Assembly: GCF_000526215.1 (NCBI RefSeq)
Contig: NZ_JAFQ01000004.1
Location: 3,844,001-3,908,000 of the forward strand
Length of the DNA: 64,000 nucleotides
Direction: 5' to 3'
Origin: Nocardia sp. BMG51109
Lineage (GTDB): Bacteria; Actinomycetota; Actinomycetes; Mycobacteriales; Mycobacteriaceae
Position numbers and translations under genes: made by a program
In this document: positions 16,769 through 25,692 of the stretch, one piece after another
Position numbering within the stretch: position 1 is the stretch's first letter
Layout of the letters: every line of letters begins with the position of its first letter
Notes under the pieces: model-generated
Told to the model about the DNA's origin: nothing
Seen by the model: the letters and a program-made list of their open reading frames with translations, nothing else
Databases searched by the model: none

Positions 16769-16913
16769 TTCTCGGGCGTGGTGCAGTCGGGAGGCCATGC
16801 GGGTGGAGCAGGTCGGCCCGAGCGCAGGCTGCGCGTGGATGTCCAGTGTGACCGGACGGGCAGAACGAGCGTCCTGCGTGGAATGAAATGGTGAGAACAG
16901 AAGGAGTTTCTGC

Positions 16914-17654
16914 ATGAAGATAGGTGTCATCGGTACCGGGTTCATCGGCAAGACCCTGACTCTGAAGTTGAGTGCGGCCGGGCACGACGTGAAGGCGGCC
17001 AACTCACGAGGCCCGGAAACGATCGGCGCCGATATGCTGGTCTCGGGTGCGCGCGCGGTTGCCGCGGCCGACGCGGTGCGGGATGTGGACGCTGTGATCT
17101 TGTCCATCCCGTTGAACCGGCTTCCGGACATCGCGCCGTTGATCGCCACCGTGCCCGCCGAGACGGTCGTCATCGACACATCGAACTATTACCCGTCACG
17201 CGACTCCGCCATCGAGGCCATCGAAGCCGGTCAGGTCGAAAGCCTCTGGGTCGCCGAACAGCTCGGCCGCCCGATCGTCAAGGCATGGAACGCGATCGGG
17301 TCCAACTCGTTCGCCCGGAAGGGTATGCCCGCGGGTATCGAGGGCCGCATCGCCATCCCGGTCGCGGCCGATGACGAGAGAGATCGCGCGGTGGGGATGG
17401 CGTTGGTCGACGACACCGGATTCGACGGATTCGACGCCGGACCCCTGGCGCAATCGTGGCGCCAGCAGCCCGGCGCCCCCTGCTACTGCACCGACCTCAC
17501 CAGCGGCGAGATGCCGACCGCGCTGGCGGCGGCCGAGGCCGCGAGATTGCCGAAGCGCCGCGACCTGGCGGCGGCCGTCATATTCGAGCGAATCGAGGAA
17601 TTGAGGTCGACCCCCGAACACGCCGTCGTCGTGAACCGTGCGGTATTCATGTGA
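16914..17654 (+). CDS. NADPH-dependent F420 reductase / NADP oxidoreductase
   Basis: A 246-aa protein of the PF03807 type: GVIGTGFIGKTL (dinucleotide motif, residues 4-15), NSRGPETIG after the second strand, VILSIPLNRLPDI, VIDTSNYYPSRD and KAWNAIGS. The family reduces F420 or ketones with NADP(H). ATG 16914 follows GAAGGAG at good distance. Operator-like repeats lie before (16714-16768) and after (17686-17707) the gene, which suggests tight repression. A possible truncated TetR gene is divergent. Confidence 0.85.
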   Translation: MKIGVIGTGFIGKTLTLKLSAAGHDVKAANSRGPETIGADMLVSGARAVAAADAVRDVDAVILSIPLNRLPDIAPLIATVPAETVVIDTSNYYPSRDSAIEAIEAGQVESLWVAEQLGRPIVKAWNAIGSNSFARKGMPAGIEGRIAIPVAADDERDRAVGMALVDDTGFDGFDAGPLAQSWRQQPGAPCYCTDLTSGEMPTALAAAEAARLPKRRDLAAAVIFERIEELRSTPEHAVVVNRAVFM

Positions 17655-17685
17655 ATCTCCCGGCCCGTGCGCCCGCTTGATTTGA

Positions 17686-17707
17686 TCGGATACCGCCTCC
17701 GTTTTAC
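17686..17707. repeat. Third copy of the operator-like repeat
   Basis: TCGGATACCGCCTCCGTTTTAC differs from the two copies at 16715-16766 at a few central positions but keeps the CGGA...CTCCGTTTT frame. It lies 31 bp after the oxidoreductase stop, at the edge of the decayed region. Confidence 0.5.
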
Positions 17708-17739
17708 GGTCGACTCGGTACGGAGGAGCCGGACAACCC

Positions 17740-17965
17740 GCTCACCCCTCCCCTGCCATACCCTCATCGCCGCCACCGACCAGTATCTGCGGGCCGCGCA
17801 ACTCGCCGGCACCGTACGGGACTCGGGGCGGGGAGTGACCTGTTCCTCGCGGCCGTCTCGATCGCTTGGATCAGGGGCACCGCCGCCACCGACGCGGGAA
17901 CGGTGGACCGGCTCCGCGCACTCGTCGCAAGCGGCTACCGAACTCCGGATCCCTGGGCCTGATCC
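17740..17965 (+). pseudogene. Possible PIN-domain (VapC-like) remnant with frameshift
   Basis: The frame of 17667 reads YLRAAQLAGTVRDSGRGV. A -1 shift near 17836 continues as DLFLAAVSIAWIRG and ends YRTPDPWA-stop. The order YL-AA, then D-LFLAA, then a C-terminal PW is like the end of VapC PIN toxins. The match is short and by eye, so it is tentative. Confidence 0.3.
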
Positions 17966-18069
17966 CCCTCGGACGCCCCGGCCATCATATCGAGTCGCCC
18001 GCCGCCCCGGCGGCACCCGTGAATCATCCGATGCTTGGGTCCGGGCCGCCATTCGGGACTCGGGCGTCG

Positions 18070-18260
18070 GGTCGCCCTTGGCGGACGAGAAGGCTGTCAC
18101 GGCAATCGGTTTCGTGTTCCGGGCGCGGGCATTCTTCGCCGCGTACGGCATCGGAAGGATCGAGCGCATCGTCACCGGCAATGCCGCCTGCGGCACAGCA
18201 CGCGACTTCGCGAAGGTTCTGCTCGGTGCCCGGCATCAGCGGATCACTCACTGTCGGCTC
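18070..18260 (+). mobile_element. IS481-family transposase fragment
   Basis: The frame encodes LADEKAVTAIGFVFRARAFF and IERIVTGNAACGTARDF, matching the middle of IS481-type integrases (usually DEKA-x5-FL-x-RA-x2-FF, then RVLTDN-x2-CY). The catalytic Asp of TDN is replaced (TGN), and both ends are missing. Dead remnant. Confidence 0.65.
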
Positions 18261-18555
18261 TGTCCCGAATTCCGTGGTTACGCTGTGGTGGCGGCAGGAT
18301 GTTGCGGTGTGCGGGGTGAATATGCCTGCCGCTGTAGTATTTTCAGGTTTATCGCCGCTGGAGATCAGGCAGTCCCGTTCACGGCGAAGCGTAGGCCGCG
18401 GTGGTACGTGACTATGGCGGGGAAGCGCCGGGCACGTGCGATCCGGCCCGATCTGTCGGTGCCTAGGCATGATTTGTCAGTGTGGTGTTGCCGAAGTTGT
18501 GATAGGCGGCTGGATTTCGGCGCCGTTCCGGCGAGCCCGGTGCGAGAATCATCCG

Positions 18556-19530
18556 GTGGGTGGCACCCCGGTGAACACTGTGGTCGACATACGGTCGACG
18601 CTCGAGTTCGAGCCCGAGCGGGCGCTCGAGCAGTGGGAGGGTGTGCTCTCCGAATCCTATTACCCGATGGGGATCAGTAGCCCGCAGGGGGAGAGGTTCC
18701 ACGGCCGGATCAGGGCCGTGACCTACGGTGACGTGAGCGTCTCGTTGGTCGAAGGCACGCCGATCAGTGTGTACCGGTCGCGGCGGCATATGGATCGGCC
18801 GGACGAGCCGGTCCTGTCGGCGTTCTTTACGACCGCCGGCCGCGGCGTCCTGGAAGGGGCCGGCCGGACGAGCGCGTTCGAGCCGGGTGGGCTGCTCCTC
18901 TACGACAGCGTCCAGCCGTCGGCTACGCACTTCAGCAGTACGTGGGGAATAGTGTTCCCGCAGGCGCCGCTGTCCAGCATTGTGGAGCGGACCGGGGTGT
19001 CGATCGGTCGGCTGCCGATCAATGTCCGGATACCCACCAGCGGTGCGATCGGTGTGATCGAGCGGTTCTTCCGGGATCTGCTGGAGGTGCAGCAGAGCGA
19101 TCCGGCGGCCGCGGCGGTGCTGGGCGAGCACGCGGTCGACTTGATGGCTTCGGCGGTTCTGCTGGCGTGCGGGGGCCGGCTCACCGAGCGGTCGGCGCAG
19201 GCGCTGGTCCGGCAGCAGGTGCTGGCGTTCGTGCGGAGTCATTACACCGAACCGGATCTCACCACGGATCGGATCGCGCGGGCGTGCGCGGTGTCGCGGC
19301 GCACCCTGTATCGATTGTTCGAGCACGTCGAGGGGGGTGTCGGCGCGATGGTGCGACGCCGTCGCATCGGTACCGCCCAGGTGTTGCTCCGCGCGGGCCG
19401 TGTCCGGTCGCTCGAATCGATCGCCGCGGCGTGCGGTTTCGCCTCGGATCGGCATTTCTATCGTGTCTTCAAGCAGGAGACGGGAATGACGCCCGGCGAG
19501 TATCGGGCGCTGCAAAATCCGGTGCGGTGA
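18556..19530 (+). CDS. AraC-family transcriptional regulator
   Basis: A regulator of about 324 aa. The N-terminal half is an AraC-binding-like cupin domain (PF14525 type; LSAFFTTAGRGVLEG and FEPGGLLLYDS). The C-terminal 100 residues hold two helix-turn-helix motifs: LTTDRIARACAVSRRTLYRLF and SLESIAAACGFASDRHFYRVFKQETGMTPGEYR. GTG 18556 is a working choice and GTG 18571 is equally possible; there is no clear RBS, and the frame upstream runs into remnant DNA. It sits next to a carboxylic acid reductase relic that it may once have controlled. Confidence 0.85.
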   Translation: MGGTPVNTVVDIRSTLEFEPERALEQWEGVLSESYYPMGISSPQGERFHGRIRAVTYGDVSVSLVEGTPISVYRSRRHMDRPDEPVLSAFFTTAGRGVLEGAGRTSAFEPGGLLLYDSVQPSATHFSSTWGIVFPQAPLSSIVERTGVSIGRLPINVRIPTSGAIGVIERFFRDLLEVQQSDPAAAAVLGEHAVDLMASAVLLACGGRLTERSAQALVRQQVLAFVRSHYTEPDLTTDRIARACAVSRRTLYRLFEHVEGGVGAMVRRRRIGTAQVLLRAGRVRSLESIAAACGFASDRHFYRVFKQETGMTPGEYRALQNPVR

Positions 19531-19689
19531 CCGCCTGTCGCCCGACAGCTGCACCACTCGCGGTCCCGACGACGTTGTCCGCACCGGCACGCTTACCCCG
19601 ATCCGATCGCCGTGTTCGGCGATGACGGTGCTGCATCAGGAGAGGTCGTCAGGGCGGTGCTGCCCAGATTCGGTCGCGCGCAACCGGTG

Positions 19690-20156
19690 TCGATCGCGGC
19701 GGCCAGCGAGTCGCCCGGCGCCTCGAAGTGCTGCCCGCCGATTTCACCGCCGAGGCCGTCACCACCCTCGGGCTACACGGCACCCACGGGCATCGCTCCT
19801 ACAACGTGGTCAATCCACACGACGACGGCATCTCGTTGGACGAGTTCGTCGACTGGCTGATCGAGGCGGGCCATCCGATCCAGCGAATCGACGACTACGA
19901 CGACTGGTCGAGCCGATTCCACACGGCCCTGCAAGCGCTGCCCGATGCGTACAAACAGCATTCGCTGCTCCCGCTGCTACATGCCTACCGCCGTCCCGGA
20001 ACCCCGGTCCGCGGTTCGGCCCTGCCCACCGACAACTTCCGGAAAGCGGTGCGAGCCGCCGACATCGGCCCCACCGGAGATATTCCGCATCTGTCGGCAC
20101 AGCTCATCAACAAGTACGTCAGCGATCTACGCGAAAGGAAACTGTTCGAGGAGTAG
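19690..20156 (+). pseudogene. Carboxylic acid reductase, C-terminal remnant
   Basis: The open frame ending at 20156 encodes about 145 residues: [62 protein letters not shown] and DIPHLS. This is the end of the NADPH reductase domain of actinobacterial carboxylic acid reductases, normally about 1170 aa (adenylation-carrier-reductase). The adenylation and carrier domains and the Rossmann start are gone; upstream is non-coding or other-frame DNA. It is not functional on its own. This enzyme type was characterised from Nocardia, which fits the host. Confidence 0.8.
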
Positions 20157-20220
20157 CACAGTTGGCCAAGGCGCCGACGCCCCGGGCCCCTTATCGACAC
20201 GGCGCGCCAGCGATGAATTG

Positions 20221-20256
20221 AGGGCGTGCTCCGAATTCGCACAGGGAGCACGCCCT
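20221..20256. terminator. Strong 12-bp hairpin
   Basis: AGGGCGTGCTCC (20221-20232) and GGAGCACGCCCT (20245-20256) pair perfectly over a 12-nt loop. It lies between the reductase relic (+) and the aldehyde dehydrogenase relic (-) and probably once ended one or both transcripts. Confidence 0.6.
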
Positions 20257-20329
20257 CGTTCCGGCTGGCAGAGTCTCAGCCGGAGATCGTGACGGTGCCT
20301 TCGCCTCGGTCGGCAAGCACCTCGACACG

Positions 20330-20493
20330 ACTGCCGCTCCGGAAGAGACCGCGGGCAGAATCTTCCACGCCGCCATCTGCAACGGGTAGTTCCAGGGGGC
20401 GATGGACCCGATCACTCCGATGGGTTCGCGCCGAATCGTCGACGTGTGCTCCGGTGAGTAGTGAACACGGACGCGGCCAGTCCGTACAGGCAC
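20330..20493 (-). pseudogene. Aldehyde dehydrogenase internal fragment
   Basis: The - frame reads [20 protein letters not shown] then [15 protein letters not shown], the segment before the NAD site of aldehyde dehydrogenases. No Rossmann, Glu or Cys motif follows. A different frame continues to a stop just before the hairpin. The upstream side is cut by IS3-like sequence at about 20490. Confidence 0.7.
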
Positions 20494-20850
20494 TCAGGCC
20501 TGCGGCGACCACGCTCGTCGGGCTCGTAACAGCCGGCGAGCACCTCGGTGACCGTGGTGTCCCACAGACTGCGTTTCGACGGCGCCCTGCTAACCCACGC
20601 GTGGTAGGTGCGCGGGGCGATCTCGATGCCCAGCCGCGGCAGTGCCCGGCAGATCGCCGTGATCGAGAACCGGACACGGTGCTCGGCGATGAACTCACAC
20701 ACTAACGGTGTCGCGGGTGCTTGTCCCGCGCGAAAAAGATGTTGCGGCAGAAAGGATTTCGATCGTCTGCTCCAGCTCGGCGATCTTGCGTTTCTGCTCG
20801 CGGATGATCCTGGCCGACTCCGTGGAAACCCCGTCGGCGTCACCGTCGAT
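20494..20850 (-). mobile_element. IS3-family insertion sequence remnant (orfA end, orfB start)
   Basis: The - strand carries the end of an orfA coiled-coil (SARIIREQKRKIAELEQTIE) and then the start of an orfB helper domain ([51 protein letters not shown]). The DDE catalytic half is missing: the element is cut after LYG, at the boundary with the aldehyde dehydrogenase fragment. Dead copy. Confidence 0.75.
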
Positions 20851-21163
20851 GGCATATCGTGCCCAGCGAGACCGCTATCGACATCGTCCTCACCGCTTCA
20901 CTCGTCGAATTGGTGCTGCTTCCAATCTGTTTCGATGACGCGCGCACTCCGGACGCGGACTTCTGTTGCCGTCGCGTCCTTGGGTCCCGCATCCCGAAGT
21001 TAATCCACAACCGTAGGTTGATCTGGCCAGTAGTAGTCGTCTCCGGGGCAGGACGGCGTGCCCGTGCGTTGCTGGCTCTCCTCGCGCCGAACACCGACGG
21101 CGAAAACACCGTGGCACAGACACCGGACTCATCGGGCCGGCCAGTAGGGGAGAGGAACCCACC
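20851..21163. other. Gap without recognisable gene
   Basis: About 310 bp between the IS3 remnant and the small ORF at 21164. Short frames exist on both strands, but none resembles a protein family, and I see no repeat or hairpin of note. Confidence 0.35.
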
Positions 21164-21322
21164 ATGAGCGCATTCACTGTCTCGAGCGCACACATCGCCG
21201 TACTCGTCCACGCCGGACTGTGGACCCCGTTCCGGCCGCTGACCTGGGATCTGCCGATCCCGGCCGAACAACTGCCCTCGATCCGGCCACGTTTTGTTTC
21301 CCGCAGCGATGGACAGATGTAA
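21164..21322 (+). CDS. Small 52-aa hypothetical protein, probably truncated
   Basis: ATG 21164 follows GGGGAGAGG at a sensible distance. The start MSAFTVSSAHIAVLVHAGLW resembles N-termini of accessory proteins of actinobacterial mobile elements and plasmids that begin MSAF-V---HI--LV. The homologous part ends quickly, and the tail to TAA 21322 looks unrelated. Probably the 5' end of a broken gene. Confidence 0.45.
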   Translation: MSAFTVSSAHIAVLVHAGLWTPFRPLTWDLPIPAEQLPSIRPRFVSRSDGQM

Positions 21323-21457
21323 GGTACAGATGTACCTTAACCTGAGACATGGGTCACCGCGAACCGGATGTCATGGAGGTAAACCATGCTGTCGATTGCC
21401 AGAGTCCGTACCTATCTAGGCTGCTCGCGGCTGACAGCGCAATACTCAACGTCGAGA

Positions 21458-22066
21458 TCAGGGCGACGGCGGCAATTCGGGCTGCCCATAATCTCCGAAT
21501 TCTTCGGCGGGAAGCAGTTTTTCGATCTGCTGATGCAACTCTTCTGCGCTGAAGTTCCTTGCGGCCATTCGCTTATGGATCCCATAGCCCTCAGTGAGCG
21601 CGTTGATGGCTCGCGCTGTTGCCGGCGTCATCCTGGTGCGGAGGACGGCTTCGATTCCCCTGATCCAGTAATCGGCAAGCGGCTTGAAGGCCGGCTTGCT
21701 GATAGTGATGGAGTAAAGCTCGACCGCCAAAGCAGTAGACTCGTTGTCTATCGATTCGACCAGCAATTCGGTCAGAGTCGCAAGCAGATCGTCTCGGCTT
21801 GCGGTCGCCGCGATGCTCAGCTTGTACCGTTCAATGTGGTTGGTTGCGTAACGCTTAAAAGCCTCGAAGATGAGATCGTCGAGCGAGGAGAAGTAGTAAG
21901 TGGTCGAAGCGAGCGGCACGTCTGCGGCCTTCGCCACCAGGCGATGAGTGGTACCTGCTGCACCCTCTTCGGCAATAACGCTGATAGTGACATCGATGAT
22001 CCGGCTACGTCTCCCCGGCTCCAGACGGCGCCGTTTAGGCATCGCGGTTGCACGGTCACTGTTCAT
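21458..22066 (-). CDS. TetR-family regulator of the EutH operon
   Basis: A 202-aa regulator. Residues about 15-62 form the helix-turn-helix (RSRIIDVTISVIAEEGAAGTTHRLVAKAADVPLASTTYYFSSLDDLI), and the C-terminal domain is of the TetR_C_31-like type. Start ATG 22066 is preceded by GAGAGGATGG. It is divergent from the cupin gene at 22248 across 181 bp and belongs by base composition to the same, less GC-rich segment, so it very likely controls that operon. Confidence 0.88.
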   Translation of the reverse strand: MNSDRATAMPKRRRLEPGRRSRIIDVTISVIAEEGAAGTTHRLVAKAADVPLASTTYYFSSLDDLIFEAFKRYATNHIERYKLSIAATASRDDLLATLTELLVESIDNESTALAVELYSITISKPAFKPLADYWIRGIEAVLRTRMTPATARAINALTEGYGIHKRMAARNFSAEELHQQIEKLLPAEEFGDYGQPELPPSP

Positions 22067-22247
22067 GCCGACAATCCATCCTCTCGGCGGTATGGCTCAC
22101 CTTTGAAAACTCTTTGCAACCAACGTCGATCCCACTACGGACAACTGGTAGGCCAGCCCTGCTGAACCTCTTTGCGAACAAATGTACCGCATCAGCGTGC
22201 CGGGACTCGCCCCGGCCCACCACCACAACGGGAAGTGAGAGATCCAG

Positions 22248-22652
22248 ATGAATGATGTCGACGAAACGTCTGCTGACGATGTTGCGGTGCAGTTGATCCG
22301 GCGAACGTCGATGACGGTGGACTCCCCCGACATGCCGAAGATGACGAGCCGCTGGATCATTGAACCCGACGCGGCCGGCTGGCCCGACTCGATTGCCCTC
22401 GGCGAATGGCAGTTGGACAGCGCCGGTTGGGAGGACGTACACCCTAACGATGAGATCAACGTCATCATCGAGGGCGAATTGCACGTCGAGTCGCGCGGGA
22501 TCGTTGTCGTAGCGACTGTGGGTGACACGGTGCGTGTCGCCAAGGGGTCGTCCGCCAAATATTGGGCACCCCGGCACGCGCGAATGATTGTAATCCAGTC
22601 CCCTAACCCGTCGGGGAAAGGATCAGAAATCAACCGCTATTTCGAGCTCTGA
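22248..22652 (+). CDS. EutQ-like cupin protein
   Basis: A 134-aa single-domain cupin. The core reads EDVHPNDEINVIIEGELHVESRG, then GDTVRVAKGSSAKYWAPRHARMIVI, the two cupin boxes with few metal-binding His, as in EutQ-type proteins of ethanolamine loci. First gene of a five-gene operon ending in an EutH-like permease, which makes the EutQ resemblance meaningful. The start is ATG 22248. EutQ has been linked to acetate kinase activity in Salmonella; whether this protein shares it is unknown. Confidence 0.75.
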   Translation: MNDVDETSADDVAVQLIRRTSMTVDSPDMPKMTSRWIIEPDAAGWPDSIALGEWQLDSAGWEDVHPNDEINVIIEGELHVESRGIVVVATVGDTVRVAKGSSAKYWAPRHARMIVIQSPNPSGKGSEINRYFEL

Positions 22653-22691
22653 AGAATCCGAATCGCTCAGCACCTCAATTCTGGAAAAGAA

Positions 22692-24062
22692 ATGGAAAAT
22701 CAACACCTTGTAATCATCGGTGCCAGCATCAGCGGCTTGGCCGCGGCGGCCGCAGCCAGTGAACACTTTGCCCGTATCACGCTGATCGAACGCGATAGAT
22801 TGGTCGAAACAGCCGAGCCCAGGGCCGGCGTCCCGCAGGGCACCCAGATCCACGCGCTGCTGCCTGTCGGTCTGGAGCGCCTCGAAGACTTGCTACCCGG
22901 AGTCACCGACGACTTGCTCGCGGCCGGATGCGACACCTTCGACGAGCAGGCAGACTGCCCTCTGCTTTCCTCGGTGGGTTGGCGCATGCGTGTGAAGTCG
23001 TTGCCCACGATCGCATTCCGCAGGCCGTTGCTGGAACTCGTTATTCGCCGCCGAGTGCTATCGCTCGGAAACGTGACCGTCGTCTACGGTTCGGCACGTG
23101 GTCTCGTCCTGTCCGACGACCAACGCCGCGTAGAGGGTGTTCGCCTGCGGGACGGATCAGTCATCGCTGCCGACTTGGTCATCGACTCCTCCGGCCGTCG
23201 GACCCGCTCTCCTGATTGGCTCACCGAGCATGGCTACGACAAGCCTACTGAGGTGCGTGCTGAGGCTTACATGGGTTACGCCACGCAATTCGTCCGCATT
23301 CCCGAGGACGTGCTCGGCGATATCAGGGGCATCGTCGCACTGCCGATTCCCGGGCACCTCAAGGGCGGCGTTCTGCTACCTGCGGACAATGGTGTCCACT
23401 CGCTATCGGCCGTGGGCATGATGCGCGATTACCCCCCACGAGAGCAGGGCGCATTCCTGGAATTTCTCGATCAGGCGCCGACGCCATTGCTGGGTGCCAT
23501 TGCCCGCCGCTCGGAACCCGTCAGCGACATTCGAATTTATCACCAGGCCGGGAACCTCCGCCGAAAATGGGAGGCCGTAGTCGGACCCGACCGCTTCCTC
23601 GCTGTGGGCGACGCCGTGGCGTCATTCAACCCGGTGTACGGACAGGGCATCACCTTGGCTGCCAGCGCCGGCACCCTGCTCCGCGAGGCCCTCGCAGCAG
23701 GACCGACCCTCGATGGGCTGGGGCGGCGGGTGCAGGACATGCTGGCGAACATCGTGGACGATGCGTTTTCGATGTCGGCCGCGGTTGACGCAACTTTTCC
23801 CGGGGTGCAGTTGGTCAATTTCACCGCTCCAACCGACGAAGAGATCAGAATTGCCACTGCCCTCGAAGAGCTAGCCACCGTTGACGCCAAGATCTCGTAC
23901 GCGTTGGGCGAGGCCACTTGGTACATCCGCCCCGAAGTCCTCGAGACACCGGAGGTGCATGCCAGCGTCGAACGGTGGCTGGCCGCTGGGCGGACCGCCG
24001 CGCAGATAGACCCCGCGCGTTACCCGCAAGAGGTCATCGAGCTGGATGGCGTCCTGCAATAA
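22692..24062 (+). CDS. FAD-dependent oxidoreductase (LasC-like epoxidase/hydroxylase family)
   Basis: A 456-aa flavoprotein. GASISGLAAAAAA binds the ADP of FAD, GVPQGTQIHALL near residue 49 is the hallmark of the actinobacterial flavin epoxidase/hydroxylase branch (polyether epoxidase-like), LVIDSSGRRT corresponds to the DG motif, and GDAVASFNPVYGQGITLAA is the GD motif. It starts 39 bp after the cupin with GGAAAAG upstream. The next genes encode ferredoxin and ferredoxin reductase, unusual for a flavin monooxygenase that normally takes electrons from NADPH directly. Substrate unknown; an amine or amino-alcohol derivative would suit the permease in the operon. Confidence 0.85.
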   Translation: MENQHLVIIGASISGLAAAAAASEHFARITLIERDRLVETAEPRAGVPQGTQIHALLPVGLERLEDLLPGVTDDLLAAGCDTFDEQADCPLLSSVGWRMRVKSLPTIAFRRPLLELVIRRRVLSLGNVTVVYGSARGLVLSDDQRRVEGVRLRDGSVIAADLVIDSSGRRTRSPDWLTEHGYDKPTEVRAEAYMGYATQFVRIPEDVLGDIRGIVALPIPGHLKGGVLLPADNGVHSLSAVGMMRDYPPREQGAFLEFLDQAPTPLLGAIARRSEPVSDIRIYHQAGNLRRKWEAVVGPDRFLAVGDAVASFNPVYGQGITLAASAGTLLREALAAGPTLDGLGRRVQDMLANIVDDAFSMSAAVDATFPGVQLVNFTAPTDEEIRIATALEELATVDAKISYALGEATWYIRPEVLETPEVHASVERWLAAGRTAAQIDPARYPQEVIELDGVLQ

Positions 24063-24098
24063 ACCGGTCGGCCAAAGTATCAATAGCGAAGGATCATC

Positions 24099-24422
24099 AT
24101 GACTACAATTTTTGTCAAAGCCCAGGATGGCAGCGTCCACGAGCTCGATGCAGACATCGGCGTGTCGGTGATGGAGGCCGCCGTGCAGGAGGGCGTCCCC
24201 GGCATCATCGGTGAATGTGGTGGAGCAGGTGCTTGTGCTACCTGTCATATCTATGTCGACAGTGCAGATTTCGACCGAGTGGGCCCGCCTACCGACCTCG
24301 AAGACGACATGCTCGACTGCACGATGGCCGAGCGTCGGCAGACCAGTCGGCTCGCATGTCAGATAGAGCTGACTCGAGTTCTTGCCGGCCTCAAGATCGA
24401 AGTTCCTGAGGTTCAGCAATGA
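24099..24422 (+). CDS. [2Fe-2S] ferredoxin, putidaredoxin/adrenodoxin type
   Basis: 107 aa. The cluster ligands Cys40, Cys46, Cys49 and Cys87 keep the C-x5-C-x2-C-x37-C spacing of putidaredoxin-type ferredoxins that feed electrons to P450s or oxygenases. RBS GAAGGATC precedes ATG 24099. It is coupled to the reductase gene by an ATGA overlap at 24419-24422. No P450 is present in this operon; the one at 8263-9612 is 15 kb away, outside the segment. Confidence 0.92.
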   Translation: MTTIFVKAQDGSVHELDADIGVSVMEAAVQEGVPGIIGECGGAGACATCHIYVDSADFDRVGPPTDLEDDMLDCTMAERRQTSRLACQIELTRVLAGLKIEVPEVQQ

Positions 24423-25624
24423 CCGGAACGCTGATCGTTGGAGCAGGACAGGGCGGTGCTCAGGCAGCGCTGTCATTACGCGATCTAGGATACGAGGCCG
24501 ACATCACCATCGTCGGCTCCGAACCGTACATGCCCTATCAGCGCCCCCCGCTGTCGAAGGCGTTCTTGACCGGCTCTAAGGATATTGCAGACCTGCAGCT
24601 GCGTAAAGCGCAGGCTTACCAGAAACTCGGCATCACCGTGTTGACCAACTCCCGCATCGTCGATATCGAGCTACCAGAAGATCCAACGGGTGTCGGGCGA
24701 GCAACGTCCTCCGATGGCCGGACACACAACTTCGAATACGTGGTCCTGTCCGTCGGTGGGCGCCCGCGTCGGCTGACCATCCCTGGCGCCGACGCGGCAG
24801 GTCTGCACTATCTGCGCACGATCGACGACGCCACGGCGCTGTCCAGTGAGCTCGACACCGCCGAGAATATCGTGATCATCGGGGGTGGATTCGTCGGTCT
24901 CGAGGTCGCGTCCCTCGCAGGTGGGCTGGGCAAGTCGGTGACCCTGATCGAAGCCGCTCCCCACCTACTGGGACGCGCCGCGGCGCCCGAGCTGTCGGAC
25001 TTCCTGCTGAGAGCGCACCGAGCAACCGGCACGACGGTCAACCTCAACGTCTCGGCGCAACGCATCGTCACCAAGGGAGGTCGCGTCTCAGCAGTTCAGC
25101 TCGACGACGGCACCTGTGTGCCCGCTCAACTTGTCGTAGTGGGTATCGGTATGGAACCGCGCGTAGAGCTCGCCCAGCAACTCGGATTGTCGGTTGCCAA
25201 CGGCATCGTAGTGGACAAGCAAGGTCGGACCAGTCACCACCGAGTATTTGCAGTCGGTGACTGCACAATTCAGCCGCATCCTGTGCCGGATCAGGCGCCG
25301 TTGCGACTCGAATCGGTGCACAACTCGATCACTCAAGCCAAGGCTGCAGCGGCAGGGATCATGGGCTGCCAGCCAGAATGGCCTCCCGTGCCCTGGTTTT
25401 GGTCGACCCAGGGCCATCTAGCGCTCCAGATGGTCGGTCTGATCGACGGCTACGATCGCTGTCAGATATCGTCAACACCCGCCGCGGACAAACTCGTGAT
25501 CGAATACTACCGCGGCGACCAACTTCTCAGTGTGCACGCCGTCAATGAACCCGGGGCATTCGCCCGCGGGCGGAAACGGCTCACACTGCAGAGTCGGGAA
25601 TTCAAGCCAACAACTGCCGCCTGA
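24419..25624 (+). CDS. NADH-dependent ferredoxin reductase (putidaredoxin reductase-like)
   Basis: A 401-aa FAD/NAD(P) pyridine nucleotide-disulfide-type reductase. It shows LIVGAGQGGAQAALSLR (FAD), PPLSKAFLTG, a TIPGAD-like loop, VIIGGGFVGLEVAS (NAD site) and VFAVGDC (FAD ribityl), and ends with a reductase C-domain (LVIEYYRGDQLLSVHAVN). It is the partner of the preceding ferredoxin, whose stop it overlaps. The pair should deliver NADH electrons to an oxygenase, possibly the FAD protein of this operon or a P450 elsewhere. Confidence 0.92.
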   Translation: MTGTLIVGAGQGGAQAALSLRDLGYEADITIVGSEPYMPYQRPPLSKAFLTGSKDIADLQLRKAQAYQKLGITVLTNSRIVDIELPEDPTGVGRATSSDGRTHNFEYVVLSVGGRPRRLTIPGADAAGLHYLRTIDDATALSSELDTAENIVIIGGGFVGLEVASLAGGLGKSVTLIEAAPHLLGRAAAPELSDFLLRAHRATGTTVNLNVSAQRIVTKGGRVSAVQLDDGTCVPAQLVVVGIGMEPRVELAQQLGLSVANGIVVDKQGRTSHHRVFAVGDCTIQPHPVPDQAPLRLESVHNSITQAKAAAAGIMGCQPEWPPVPWFWSTQGHLALQMVGLIDGYDRCQISSTPAADKLVIEYYRGDQLLSVHAVNEPGAFARGRKRLTLQSREFKPTTAA

Positions 25625-25692
25625 CATCAGGCACAACCACGGCTGTGCAATCTGCCGATCGCGCAGCCAACCTTCCGGGAGAAGGGCTCGCC

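Noticed and set aside
16142..17179. 345-codon - strand frame across the F420/NADP oxidoreductase
   Set aside because: Runs antisense to a clear oxidoreductase gene and changes character along its length; shadow frame.
20155..20200. tRNA-like GTTGGCCAAGGCGCC stretch
   Set aside because: No cloverleaf can be closed: acceptor and T-arm are missing.
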